Program-made: the position numbers and the translations under genes
In this document: positions 36,387 through 45,908 of the stretch, piece by piece
Layout of the letters: every line of letters starts with the position of its first letter
Position numbering within the stretch: position 1 is the stretch's first letter
The notes under the pieces: generated by a model
What the model was told of the DNA's origin: nothing
Seen by the model: only the letters and a program-made list of their open reading frames with translations
The model's database searches: none
NCBI GenBank assembly: GCA_021777055.1
Contig: JAIQZO010000102.1
Location: 44,505 to 108,504 of the forward strand
From: Candidatus Anammoxibacter sp.
GTDB lineage: Bacteria; Planctomycetota; Brocadiia; Brocadiales; Anammoxibacteraceae
Direction of reading: 5' to 3'
DNA: 64,000 bases

Positions 36387-37190
36387 ATGATCAGAAAACC
36401 AGTAGTAGCAGGACAATTTTATCCTGACGATGTAAATGAGCTTAAAAAGCAATTGGAAAGCTTTATAGACGCAGAAGCAAAAAAGTCAAATGCATTAGGA
36501 ATCGTATCACCACATGCAGGGTATATGTATTCAGGACGAGTTGCAGGTAGTGCATTTTCACAGGTAAATGTCCCTGATACCGTTATAATACTAGCACCAA
36601 ATCATACTGGATATGGAACACCCTACTCTATATGGCCAGACGGGACTTGGCAGACACCCCTGGGTAATGTGACCGTAGATAACGAGCTGGTTAATCTTTT
36701 AACTTCTGAATGCAATCTGCTATCTAAGGATTATGAAGCACATCAGTTTGAACACTCAGCAGAGGTAATTATACCGTTTCTACAACATCTTAACCCAAAA
36801 ATTAAAATTGCTGTTATAGTCGTCATGTCAAGAAACATTAATGAACTTAAGGAGCTAGGTAAATCTCTATCAACCGTAATAAAAAATTATGCCCCAAATG
36901 CTTTAGTCGTTGCATCTTCTGATATGACGCATCAGGAATCTCAAGAATCTGCCAACAGGAAGGATAAAATAGCAATTGAAGAGATAATAAAGTTGGATGA
37001 AAAAGGATTATATGATAAAGTAGAAGAAATGGATATATCCATGTGCGGTATTTACCCTACGGTTTCTATGTTAGTATGCTCAAAAGAGCGAGGAGCATCA
37101 ACTGCCCGGCTTACAAGATACGAAACCAGCGGAGAAACAACCGGTGATTATGATCATGTCGTTGGCTATGCCGGCGTGATTGTAAAGTAA
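36387..37190 (+). CDS. amrB: MEMO1 family protein (AmmeMemoRadiSam system protein B)
   Basis: A 267-residue protein with the MEMO1 signature: MIRKPVVAGQFYPDDVNELK, ALGIVSPHAGYMYSGRVAG, ILAPNHTGYG, EHSAEVIIPFLQHL and ASSDMTHQES. The His/Cys pocket resembles non-haem-iron class III dioxygenases. The family usually accompanies a radical SAM protein and an AMMECR1 protein; neither is adjacent here, so it is an orphan. Its biochemical role is unsettled. A hairpin with a T-run follows the stop. Confidence 0.92.
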   Translation: MIRKPVVAGQFYPDDVNELKKQLESFIDAEAKKSNALGIVSPHAGYMYSGRVAGSAFSQVNVPDTVIILAPNHTGYGTPYSIWPDGTWQTPLGNVTVDNELVNLLTSECNLLSKDYEAHQFEHSAEVIIPFLQHLNPKIKIAVIVVMSRNINELKELGKSLSTVIKNYAPNALVVASSDMTHQESQESANRKDKIAIEEIIKLDEKGLYDKVEEMDISMCGIYPTVSMLVCSKERGASTARLTRYETSGETTGDYDHVVGYAGVIVK

Positions 37191-37204
37191 GAAAACAGGT
37201 AAAA

Positions 37205-37239
37205 GTAAAACCAATGTAGTCACAATTGGTTTACTTTTT
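37205..37239 (+). terminator. Intrinsic terminator after the MEMO gene
   Basis: AAACCAAT ... ATTGGTTT (8-bp stem, 9-base loop, extended by GTAA/TTAC) followed by CTTTTTG, 15 bases after the stop. It separates this gene from the formate dehydrogenase gene. Confidence 0.65.
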
Positions 37240-37261
37240 GAATTTTTAACAGGAGATATTT

Positions 37262-39949
37262 ATGGCCAAATTAACAATAAATATTAACGGTAAAAACTGC
37301 CGAGCAGAAGAGGATATGACCATTCTGTGGGCAGCAAACACATTAGGGATCTCTATACCCACACTTTGCCACGAAATAAGATTGAAACCGTTTGGTGCGT
37401 GCCGGGTATGTGTTGTCGAAGTACAAGGAGAATCAACATTAATGCCATCATGCGTCACAAAGATAAAGGATGGAATGGTAATCCGTACTGACACTGAAAG
37501 GGTATTAAACGCAAGAAAAGCTGTGATAGAACTTCTGCTTTCAAATCACCCGGTAGACTGTATGACATGCGATGCTTGCGGTGATTGCAGACTGCAGGAC
37601 CTTGCCCATGAGTACGGAGTCAGAGAGAGCAGATTCTTTACCAAACCGGAAAAGGGTGTTAAAGACGACAGAAACTGTATGATCAAGTTTGACCACGACA
37701 AATGTATCCTCTGCGGCAGGTGTGTACGTATCTGCAATGAAGTACAGCAAGACAAGGCCATTGATTTCATTGGACGCGGTTACGAAATGTCCATTGGGCC
37801 TGCATTTAACGATTCACTCTTGGACTCTTCATGTGTATTATGTGGTCAGTGTGTCTCTGCATGCCCTGTTGGGGCATTGACAGAAAAACAGGCTGTAGGC
37901 AAAGGCCGTGACTGGGAGTTAAAGAAGGTACAAACCGTTTGTTCATATTGCGGCGTGGGGTGCAACCTATTTTTAAATGTAAAGGACAACAAAGTAGTAA
38001 AGACTACTTCTCAGGTAGGTACAATTCCTAACGACGGCAACCTCTGTATCAAAGGTCGATTCGGAAACGATATGATACATCACAAAGATCGTCTCACAGA
38101 GCCATTAATAAAGAAAAACGGAAAATTTGAAGAGGTAACATGGGATGAAGCATATAGCTTTGTTGCGGATAAGTTAAAAAAGATTAAAGATGAAAACGGA
38201 CCTGACAGCATAACATGTGTAGGCTCTTCCCGCTGTACCAATGAAGAGAACTACCTTATCCAGAAATTTGCCCGTGCGGTTATCGGGACAAATAATGTCG
38301 ATGAGTGTGCCCGTACCTGACACGCCCCTACCGTCGCCGGTCTGGCGATGTCATTTGGTAGTGGTGCAATGACTAACTCTATTGGAGAGATTAAGAATTG
38401 CGATGTACTTTTTATAATCGGTAGTAATCCGACAGAAGCACACCCGGTAATCGGTGTTGAAATGAAAAAGGCGTTAAAAAAAGGCGCCACATTCATAGTT
38501 GCCGATCCGCGGAAGATATGGTTTGCCAGACACGCAGACATTCATTTGCAACTCAACCCTGGTACAGATATACTACTTGTTTCGGCAATGATGAACGTCA
38601 TACTTTCAGAAGGACTTGAAGATAAAAAGTTTATAGAAGAGAGGACTGAAGGATTTGACGAAGTAAAAGAACTGGTTAAGGATATTACACCTGAAAGTGT
38701 CGCAGAAAGAGTTGGCGTAGATGCAGAAGATATAAGAAAAGCTGCCAGGATTTATGCCACAACTGAAAAAGCCGGTATCTTCTATACACTGGGAATAACA
38801 GAGCACATATGCGGAACAGATAACGTAAGGACACTTGCCAATCTGGCAATGATTACAGGACATATGGGAAAACCAAATGCTGGAGTTAATCCATTAAGGG
38901 GACAGAATAATGTTCAAGGTGCCTGCGACATGGGTTCAGATCCCGGCAAATATCCCGGGTATCAACCAATTACCGATCAAAAAAATCGTGAAAAGTTTGA
39001 AAAAGCGTGGAATGTAAAGAAATTACCTGAAGAGGCCGGGACAATGCTCCCAAAAGGTTTTGATCTTGCAGTAGAAGGAAAAATGAAGGCCTTTTACATC
39101 ATGGGACAAGACCCCATGATGAGTGAGCCAAACATTGATCATATTAAAGTAGCGTTGGATACAGCAGAACTGGTAGTAGTCCAAGACATCTTTATGACTG
39201 AGACTGCTAAACTAGCAGACGTAGTTCTTCCAGGAACTACATTTGCGGAAAAAGACGGAACATTTACAAACTCAGAACGCAGGGTGCAAAGGGTACGAAA
39301 GGCAATAGACCCTATTGGTAATACTAGACCCGATTGGAAGATAATCTGTGAACTTGCCACAAAAATTGGTTACCCAATGGACTTCCCGTCACCAAAAGAG
39401 GTATGGGATGAAGTTGCATCGGTAGCACCCAATTTTGCTGGCATTAATTACGGAAGGATAGAAAAAGTGGGACTACAGTGGCCTTGTACGGATACTGAAC
39501 ATCCGGGTACAAAGTTTCTGCACGCAGGTAAATTTACCCGCGGGCTTGGGAAATTCCATGCCCTTCCACACAGGGAACCGGCTGAATTACCCGACAATGA
39601 ATACCCTCTGGTTCTTAGTACTGGAAGGACTCTATATCACTACAACGCCGCAACAATGACCCGTAGATCGGAAGGTATTGTACAAAAATCAGATGAAGCA
39701 TTTATAGAAGTAAATAAGAAAGATGCGGATAATCTGGGTATAAATAATGATGAAATAATAAGGGTTATTACGAAAAGAGGTAATATTAAAGCCCGTGCAA
39801 TAGTTGCAACAAAGGCAAAAGAGGGTATCGTATGGATGCCGTTCCATTTCGTAGAGAATAGTGCCAACAAGTTAACAATCCAAGCATATGATAACATCAC
39901 CATGACCGCCGAGTATAAAGTTTGTAGCGTAAGGATTGAAAAAGTTTAA
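37262..39949 (+). CDS. fdhA: Selenocysteine-containing molybdenum formate dehydrogenase, alpha subunit
   Basis: One 895-residue selenoprotein read through TGA at 38318-38320 (residue 353). The two open halves are in the same frame and the junction reads NVDECART-U-HAPTVAGLAMSF, the universal active site of Mo/W formate dehydrogenases. Order: [2Fe-2S] ferredoxin domain (Cys cluster in LCHEIRLKPFGACRVC), His-Cys 4Fe-4S (HPVDCMTCDACGDC), two 4Fe-4S motifs (CILCGRCVRIC, CVLCGQCVSACP), the catalytic 4Fe-4S (CSYCGVGCNLF), then molybdopterin domains (GHMGKPNAGVNPLRGQNNVQ). It oxidises formate, or reduces CO2, passing electrons to NAD or ferredoxin through a partner. No beta/gamma subunit is adjacent. 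AGGAG precedes the ATG by 8 bases; a terminator ends it. Confidence 0.95.
38318..38361 (+). promoter_or_regulatory. SECIS element with UGA codon in fdhA
   Basis: The TGA is followed by a lower stem CTACC (38328-38332) with GGTAG (38357-38361) and an upper stem TCGCC (38334-38338) with GGCGA (38344-38348) around the loop GGTCT. The loop contains the same GGUCU as the E. coli fdhF SECIS. The distance of the upper stem from UGA (about 14 bases) fits SelB recognition. Confidence 0.85.
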
Positions 39950-39965
39950 ATATCTTTGAATTAAA

Positions 39966-40004
39966 AGCAGCCGCCGTATGTTTATGGTCGGCTGCTTTTT
40001 TTTT
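39966..40004 (+). terminator. Intrinsic terminator after fdhA
   Basis: AGCAGCCG (39966-39973) and CGGCTGCT (39989-39996) form an 8-bp G+C-rich stem followed by a run of nine T. It starts 17 bases after the fdhA stop. Confidence 0.92.
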
Positions 40005-40071
40005 GCCATTTTCACAGATAGTTGTCCGTGTTATTTACTCTTATAACTGTTAGATTATTAAGGAACTTATT

Positions 40072-41148
40072 ATGGACATAAGAGAACTTCCTATTATAAT
40101 TGCTTTATTCTTTGTTGTACTTTCTACCCCATTAAATGAAACCACTGCAGCAGGAAGGCCGTTAACTATTGGAACCAAAGAGACCGTCCCGTTTTCCTTT
40201 AAAGATAAGCAGGGAAATTGGAACGGAATCAGCATTGAGTTGTGGCAACAAATAGCAAATGATCTTAACCTCGAATTTAATCTGAAAGAGATGAAACTCG
40301 ATGAGATCCTTGAGGGAGTAAAAAACGGTAGTCTGGATGCTGGTGTCGCAGCTTTTACAATCACGTCAGAAAGGGAGGAGTTTCTGGACTTTAGTCATCC
40401 ATACTTTATGACCGGATTGAGTATTGCAGTGAGCCACGAAAATACAGGTTTTTTACTAACCTATGTGAAGCGTATATTTTCTATGGATCTATTAAAGGTA
40501 ATCTTTTTGCTTGCGTTACTTCTTCTTATCGTCGGATTTATTGTATGGTTATTTGAACGTAGACGAAATCCAGAGCAATTCGGGGGCAGCAAGATTAAAG
40601 GTATTGGAGCAGGATTCTGGTGGTCTGCTGTGACTATGACAACGGTTGGATATGGTGATAAAGCTCCATCTACCACTGGAGGACGAATCGTAGGATTTGT
40701 CTGGATGTTTGCGGGTATTATAATGATTTCAAGTTTCACAGCGGCAATAACCTCTGAATTAACAGTCAGCCAGCTAGAAACCAGTGTAAAAGGCCCTGAA
40801 GACCTACCTAGCGTAAGGGTTGGAACCGTAACGGGTTCAACCAGTGAAGAGTATCTGGACGAGCAAAACATCTATTTCCAAACCTTTAATACAATCAATA
40901 AAGCCTTAGGTGCAATTGAAAGCGGTTACGTAGATGCCATAGTTTACGACGCGCCAATACTGCGCTATCTCACTAACACTGATTTTAAAGGAAAGGTCCA
41001 AGTAATTCCAAATATATTTGAAAAACAGTATTACGGAATAGTCATTCAACAAAACAGCCCATACAGGGAATCAATAAATAAGATACTTTTACACTTTATC
41101 AATGAACCAGAATGGAAAAAAGTGCTATACAACTATTTAGGAAACTAA
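40072..41148 (+). CDS. GluR0-like ligand-gated potassium channel (binding protein plus pore)
   Basis: A 358-residue membrane protein. After a signal peptide (1-27) comes the first lobe of a bacterial solute-binding domain (30-125: TIGTKETVPFSFKDKQGNWN), then TM1 (about 142-160), a re-entrant pore loop with the K+ selectivity filter TVGYGD (191-196), TM3 (about 206-228), and the second binding lobe (235-358: VRVGTVTGSTSEEYL). This split arrangement is that of prokaryotic ionotropic glutamate receptors such as GluR0. It should open a K+ conductance on binding an amino acid or similar ligand; the ligand is unknown. Own transcription unit between two hairpins. Confidence 0.92.
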   Translation: MDIRELPIIIALFFVVLSTPLNETTAAGRPLTIGTKETVPFSFKDKQGNWNGISIELWQQIANDLNLEFNLKEMKLDEILEGVKNGSLDAGVAAFTITSEREEFLDFSHPYFMTGLSIAVSHENTGFLLTYVKRIFSMDLLKVIFLLALLLLIVGFIVWLFERRRNPEQFGGSKIKGIGAGFWWSAVTMTTVGYGDKAPSTTGGRIVGFVWMFAGIIMISSFTAAITSELTVSQLETSVKGPEDLPSVRVGTVTGSTSEEYLDEQNIYFQTFNTINKALGAIESGYVDAIVYDAPILRYLTNTDFKGKVQVIPNIFEKQYYGIVIQQNSPYRESINKILLHFINEPEWKKVLYNYLGN

Positions 41149-41251
41149 TGACGTGCGCATAAATATCCATGGTCGTTAGGAATGCCCGAAATTATTATAT
41201 TCTAATATTGCAAATCGGGTTAGCATAACTCTAGTTGGTTTTGATCCTAGG

Positions 41252-41303
41252 TTGGTTATAGCCGGGTAAGGATTAGCAACCTACCCGTATCGCTATAAAC
41301 CAA
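41252..41303. terminator. Long imperfect hairpin after the channel gene
   Basis: TTGGTTATAGC (41252-41262) pairs with GCTATAAACCAA (41292-41303) with one bulge; inside, CGGGTA pairs with TACCCG. It begins 104 bases after the channel stop and 75 bases before the end of the convergent small secreted protein gene, so it may end transcription from either side. No T-run is evident. Confidence 0.5.
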
Positions 41304-41377
41304 ATACTAAATTATGGTGGGTGATTTGTTTTTACACAAAAATAAACCTGCTTAATGCAATAGTCTTCAACAATTTT

Positions 41378-41734
41378 TCAATCTTTTGTTGCTTTGTTCT
41401 TTGCTTCAATCTTCGCAGCAGTAACTTCAATAAGTTTTTCAGTTGCTTTAAACATGTTGTCAGCAGGATGTCCTGTGCAATAATCCTTCACCCATATTGC
41501 GATATCGCTATCAGTCGGATGTCCTAAGTCGTTCTGACTGAATGCGCTGAAAGCAGTAAGGTAGCCAGTGCACCATGATAGAATGCTAAGGAAAACTGTC
41601 TGTTCTGAAGTCTGGTCTTTATACGCTTCCAAATACGTTTCGCAAGAAATATTGCCCGCTCCAAAAATCTTTCCTCCTGCAAATGTTGACCCTGCCGGTA
41701 ATAACAAAATTAAAAAAATAATTAAAGTTTTCAT
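41378..41734 (-). CDS. Small secreted protein with four cysteines (Rap1a/HdeA-like)
   Basis: A 118-residue protein with a clear signal peptide (MKTLIIFLILLLPAGSTFAG). The mature part has Cys in NISCETYLEA, SWCTGYLTAFS and VKDYCTGHPADN, in helical surroundings, resembling the small periplasmic Rap1a/Tai or HdeA-like fold. Those families include immunity proteins and acid chaperones, but the assignment here is tentative. AAGGA precedes the ATG. No effector or secretion gene lies nearby. Confidence 0.7.
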   Translation of the reverse strand: MKTLIIFLILLLPAGSTFAGGKIFGAGNISCETYLEAYKDQTSEQTVFLSILSWCTGYLTAFSAFSQNDLGHPTDSDIAIWVKDYCTGHPADNMFKATEKLIEVTAAKIEAKNKATKD

Positions 41735-42572
41735 GTTTCCATCCTTAAAAAAATACGTCTGTAATCAACAAACAAAATAAAAAAAAATTGAACTCTTAGA
41801 TAAAAAGTAAGTTTATAATTATATTAATTGTTGTGCCATTTGGCAACCAAATATACTACGAAGAAATCTGGGGGCAATTCTTTATTATTAATAAAAAAAG
41901 TAGGAAACCGTATAAAACAATAATGTCAAGACCACGTAGAACAGAACAATCCTATAGCAATATATAATGTAACACGTCACGGGAATAAAAGAAGGGCAAT
42001 TCTTTATTTACAAACGACTTTTCTACTCATCAAATTTGTCAATATTATTGCCACTCATTGGACTGATTGCATGCACGATATATGGTATGGTCAATATTTG
42101 TTCACTTGTATTTCAGGAGTCTCTCCTGAAATACAACCCATCTGCCGGACACAAATCAGGGATAAATCATTGGGAGAGACTCCCATTCTTGAATGATGTT
42201 AGTCAGTTACCAGAAGTGTTATGTGTTACTAAGAAGCCCCCCCCCCTCTAATATGCTGATCTGGTCACACTACACTGATAGTCATTATAGGCGTAGGAAG
42301 CGCGACCAGTTATTCGCTTGTCTAATTGTGACAATAATAGTAGGTCTATTACTATTTGCCAGATTGTACCACCCTTTTTCTTTATCAAGTCTATATTTTC
42401 CCCTGTCACGTAAAAATCAATATAACAGTTACCATTATCCACATGGGGTATATATCCTAAGCTGTAATAATATTCTTGGATTTACCGTAAAGAAATTAAT
42501 TCAAGTATAATTAAATATGTGTTAATGTAGTGTATAACATTTGTAAATTGATTTAAAAAGAAGGATATGTAA
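41735..42572. other. Gene-poor region with strong hairpins
   Basis: 838 bases. Two overlapping plus-strand frames (42036-42251, 42193-42510) lack ribosome-binding sites and protein-like composition. The region has a direct repeat GGGCAATTCTTTATT (41874 and 41995) and two hairpins, at 42106-42136 and 42171-42185, whose cores GGAGTCTCTCC and GGAGAGACTCC are reverse complements of each other. A structured RNA is possible. Confidence 0.45.
42106..42136. terminator. Perfect 14-bp hairpin
   Basis: TTGTATTTCAGGAG, loop TCT, CTCCTGAAATACAA. No T-run follows and no gene ends just before it, so it is either a regulatory RNA structure or a relic palindrome. Confidence 0.45.
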
Positions 42573-43385
42573 ATGAGTTATGAATGTGAGAAATATTGCA
42601 AATTACGGCAAGAACATCAAAAGCATGTAAAACTTCATTACAAACCAATGCACCGCCATATATATACTCTAAATGAGGATATTTTTGTGCCATCTTTTGT
42701 TGAAGCGATAGGTTCAAACACAACAAATTCATTGCACAATATATTGACAGAAGAATTTCCCGGCATATATTCATTTGAGATGCTGCAATCAGATTTCTGC
42801 CAACAACTTTTAGATGAAATAGTATCATATCAATCGTGGTGTAAAGAAGAAAAACTAGATGTTCAGCCTCCAAACAGCATGAATAAATATGGAGTAATAC
42901 TTGATGATTTAGGGTTTGGCCCTTTCCTTAATGAACTTATGACAAAATATGTTGCCCCCCTATCAGGATTATTATTTAAAGATCTGGGTGGTGATACACT
43001 TGATGAACATCACGGTTTTATTGTGGAATATGGCATGAATAAAGATACCTCTCTTGGTTTTCATACAGATGATAGTGAAATCACACTTAATGTTTGCCTT
43101 GGCAAACATTTTACAGGTGGAACTCTCTATTTCGATGGAGTTAGAGAACACAAATGTCAGCAAACTCTATCATTACAGAATGATCACATTGAAATTGTGC
43201 ACAAAATAGGACGTGCAATTTTGATACAAGGTCAACAAATGCACGGTGCAAATGATATAACATCAGGAGAGCGTTACAATCTGATTATGTGGTGTAAGAG
43301 CAGCAAATATAGGCAAGAAAACAACATTTACGGTGGATGCTCTGACTGCGACAACTGGAGAACACAGAAAATTGATCAAGTTTGA
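42573..43385 (+). CDS. 2-oxoglutarate/Fe(II)-dependent dioxygenase (prolyl-hydroxylase-like)
   Basis: A 270-residue protein with the double-stranded beta-helix core. The iron triad is His164 and Asp166 (LGFHTDDSEITLNVCLG) and His224 (QQMHGAND), with the 2-oxoglutarate Arg234 (GERYNLIMW). TGGTLYFDG is typical of prolyl/lysyl hydroxylase-like members. It needs oxygen. The N-terminal 60 residues are Cys/His/Lys-rich (CEKYCKLRQEHQKHVKLHY) and not recognised. AAGGA stands 7 bases before the ATG. Substrate unknown; no neighbour gives a hint. Confidence 0.85.
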   Translation: MSYECEKYCKLRQEHQKHVKLHYKPMHRHIYTLNEDIFVPSFVEAIGSNTTNSLHNILTEEFPGIYSFEMLQSDFCQQLLDEIVSYQSWCKEEKLDVQPPNSMNKYGVILDDLGFGPFLNELMTKYVAPLSGLLFKDLGGDTLDEHHGFIVEYGMNKDTSLGFHTDDSEITLNVCLGKHFTGGTLYFDGVREHKCQQTLSLQNDHIEIVHKIGRAILIQGQQMHGANDITSGERYNLIMWCKSSKYRQENNIYGGCSDCDNWRTQKIDQV

Positions 43386-43442
43386 GCGCAAACATGGTTC
43401 AATTCTTTAACCTGGACACGATCGAGAAAAAGATTTTTTGTA

Positions 43443-43637
43443 ACCGTATAGTTACTGGTTGCTTGATACTAGATGCTTGATAATTTATTCAAGCAGCTTA
43501 AAATGTTATATTTTAAATCTAAATCGTCTTTTTTTCATGTTGCATCTTGACCATCAAACTAGAAATGTAACTATTTACCAGTATCTAGAATACAGTATCC
43601 AGCATTTAGTATTTTGGTGCGGATTCGCCGCATTATG
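43443..43637. repeat. Dispersed repeat family A (long form), copy 4
   Basis: Inverted relative to copy 3 and about three-quarters identical to it by eye. It ends in a hairpin TGCGG-ATTCG-CCGCA (43618-43632), the counterpart of the hairpins in copies 1 and 2. Confidence 0.75.
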
Positions 43638-43772
43638 ATCATCACATCTTAATTATTAACTATCCATATTTACAAGTAAGATAAGCTCATTAAATAATTA
43701 TTAATTAAGATATGTCCCTAACTTCTATTCTCTTAAATTACTTAAATATTATCTGCTTCATTTTCTTTAAGA

Positions 43773-45284
43773 TCATTCAACCCAATCAAACGAACGTTCA
43801 ACAGCCTTTTTCCATCTATTGTAAAGTTTTGTTCCTGTTTTACTATCTTGTGAAGGTGTCCACTCCCTATCTTTACACCAATTTTTGCAAATGCTCTCTT
43901 CGTTATTCCAATAATTAACTGCTAACCCTGCAGCATATGCGGCACCAAGTGCAGTAGTTTCTTGAATCTTTGATCTTATAATAGGTAAACCTAAGAGATC
44001 AGACTGAAACTGCATTAAAAACTCATTTTTTACCATTCCCCCATCCACCTTAAGTGATACTATATTTATATCCGTGTCAACATTCATCGCTTCCAGAATA
44101 TCACGTGTCTGATAAGCTGTAGCTTCTAAAGCTGCACGGGCTATATGACCACGACTAGTGTGGAGTGTCATACCTACAATAACACCGCGGGCATCATCTC
44201 GCCAATAAGGAGCATATAGTCCAGAAAAAGCTGGAACAAAATATATATCACCATTATCAGAAACTGTTCGTGCCAAATTCTCTATTTCAGAAGTGTTATT
44301 TATTATACCCAGATTGTCCCGTAGCCATTGAACAAGGGCACCTGCAATGGTAACTGATCCTTCAATAGCATAAACAACAGGCTTGTTTCCAAATTTATAA
44401 CAAACCGTAGTCAGTAATCCGGTTTTAGAGTATTTTATATCCGTACCAGTATTTAAAAGCATAAAACAACCAGTACCGTAAGTATTTTTCACCTCCCCTC
44501 TATTTAAACATGCATGTCCTACCATAGAGGCCTGTTGATCTCCAAGATTACCCGAAATAGGAATTTTAGCTTTAAAAGGACCGTCTTCTGTCGTATAACC
44601 ATAAATTTCTGACGAAGAACAAATATGTGGCAAGATTGATATTGGGATTTGAAAATCATCACAAATCCTAGAATCCCATTTAAGTGTTCTTATGTTCATC
44701 AACATAGTTCGGGATGCATTAGTTACGTCTGTAACATATTTTCCTTCTTTTATACCACCGGTTAAATTCCAAATTAACCAGGTATCAATAGTACCAATCA
44801 TAGCGGTTTCTGCTTTTATAGCATCTTGTACCTCTTTTACGTTTTCAACAAGCCATTTGATCTTAAGCAATGAAAAATAGGTCGAAAAAGGTAGACCTGT
44901 TTCGGACTGAAACACATTTTTATCACCGTAATTTTTTATAGCATTAGCAACAAGTTTACTGTTGCGAGTATCCATCCAGACTATAGCATTGTATAATGGG
45001 CTGCCGCTATTCTTATCCCAGATAACAATAGTTTCACGCTGGTTAGTAATACCAACTGCAACTAAATCAGAAGGACTAATATTTGCTTTTGTAATAGCCA
45101 TTTTAATGACGTTTTTAGTGCATGATAATATCTCAATAGGGTCATGTTCTACCCATCCAGCACATGGATATATCTGTTTATGTTCTTTTTGTGCTTTTCC
45201 TATATACATCCCTGAATGGTCAAAAATTATGCATCTGGTACTGGTGGTACCCTGGTCAATAGCAGCTATGTAGTTTGACATCAT
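43773..45284 (-). CDS. glpK: Glycerol kinase
   Basis: A 503-residue FGGY-family kinase that makes glycerol 3-phosphate from glycerol and ATP. Motifs: AAIDQGTTSTRCIIFD (phosphate-1), GITNQRETIVIWDKNSG, YGTGCFMLLNTG, PAFSGLYAPYWRDDARG and VDGGMVKNEFLMQFQSD. AGGATTTT precedes the ATG. No glycerol facilitator or GlpD is adjacent, so it stands alone. A small palindrome lies 71 bases upstream. Confidence 0.97.
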   Translation of the reverse strand: MMSNYIAAIDQGTTSTRCIIFDHSGMYIGKAQKEHKQIYPCAGWVEHDPIEILSCTKNVIKMAITKANISPSDLVAVGITNQRETIVIWDKNSGSPLYNAIVWMDTRNSKLVANAIKNYGDKNVFQSETGLPFSTYFSLLKIKWLVENVKEVQDAIKAETAMIGTIDTWLIWNLTGGIKEGKYVTDVTNASRTMLMNIRTLKWDSRICDDFQIPISILPHICSSSEIYGYTTEDGPFKAKIPISGNLGDQQASMVGHACLNRGEVKNTYGTGCFMLLNTGTDIKYSKTGLLTTVCYKFGNKPVVYAIEGSVTIAGALVQWLRDNLGIINNTSEIENLARTVSDNGDIYFVPAFSGLYAPYWRDDARGVIVGMTLHTSRGHIARAALEATAYQTRDILEAMNVDTDINIVSLKVDGGMVKNEFLMQFQSDLLGLPIIRSKIQETTALGAAYAAGLAVNYWNNEESICKNWCKDREWTPSQDSKTGTKLYNRWKKAVERSFDWVE

Positions 45285-45354
45285 AAAATCCTATAATTAT
45301 AATTAGACAAATTTCTAAGTTAGTTTGGGTTGAACCACAAACCAAACAATACAA

Positions 45355-45371
45355 TAGAGATTGTATCTCTA
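45355..45371. promoter_or_regulatory. Small palindrome upstream of glpK
   Basis: TAGAGAT-TGT-ATCTCTA. It shares its core with the palindromes at 24717 and 32596; possible operator. Confidence 0.35.
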
Positions 45372-45539
45372 ACAGAATAATAATTGAACCGTTATTATTA
45401 TTACTAATTAAATAAAAATTTATCATAAAGACTATGATGTCTTAAACACTTATTTATCAAAGGTAATCAAGTTACAGACCTTGACAGGTTGTCAGAGAAT
45501 GCAAAATCTCAAAACTTCGGTATTAATATTAAAACGTGA

Positions 45540-45740
45540 ATTCTTAGGGTCCGTGAATTCTTAGGGTCAGACCCTGAATTCTTAGAATTCTTAGTAGGGT
45601 CAGACCCGGAATTCTTAGTAGGGTCAGACCCGGAAAACAGAATATACGAATTTTAAATTCCTTGAATTCTTAGTAGGGTCAGACCCGGAAAACAGAATAT
45701 ACGAATTTTAAATTCCTTGAAAGTGAATTCTTAGTGACCA
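45540..45740. repeat. REP-like array: GGGTCAGACCC palindromes in tandem repeats
   Basis: The palindrome GGGTCAGACCC occurs at 45564, 45597, 45621 and 45676, each preceded by TTCTTAG(TA). Two direct repeats of 55 bp lie at 45609-45663 and 45664-45718, with a truncated third. Palindromes of this type are typical of repeats mobilised by REP-associated tyrosine transposases; a relic of such a gene lies at 61645. The region contains no gene and is followed by the sqr promoter region. Confidence 0.8.
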
Positions 45741-45860
45741 ACTTAAAAGGGTAGGAATTAAAGGGGCATTGAATCATGACTTACAACGTAAGGCATGATT
45801 CCTGATTAGTTTTGGAAAACGGTTTGGACAATTGCTTGATAATACAAAATCATAAAGTAT

Positions 45861-45879
45861 ATTAACATTAAGTGTTAAT
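45861..45879. promoter_or_regulatory. Inverted repeat upstream of sqr, possible operator
   Basis: ATTAACA-TTAAG-TGTTAAT, 30 bases before the sqr start codon. Position and symmetry suit a repressor site. Confidence 0.4.
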
Positions 45880-45908
45880 CAAATTCAAATTTCCCTAGAG
45901 GTTACAAA

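Noticed and set aside
42036..42510. Two overlapping plus-strand ORFs
   Set aside because: No ribosome-binding sites, improbable composition, and they cross hairpins.
45540..45740. CRISPR array
   Set aside because: The repeats are palindromic units in direct tandem without unique spacers of constant length; better explained as REP-like repeats.
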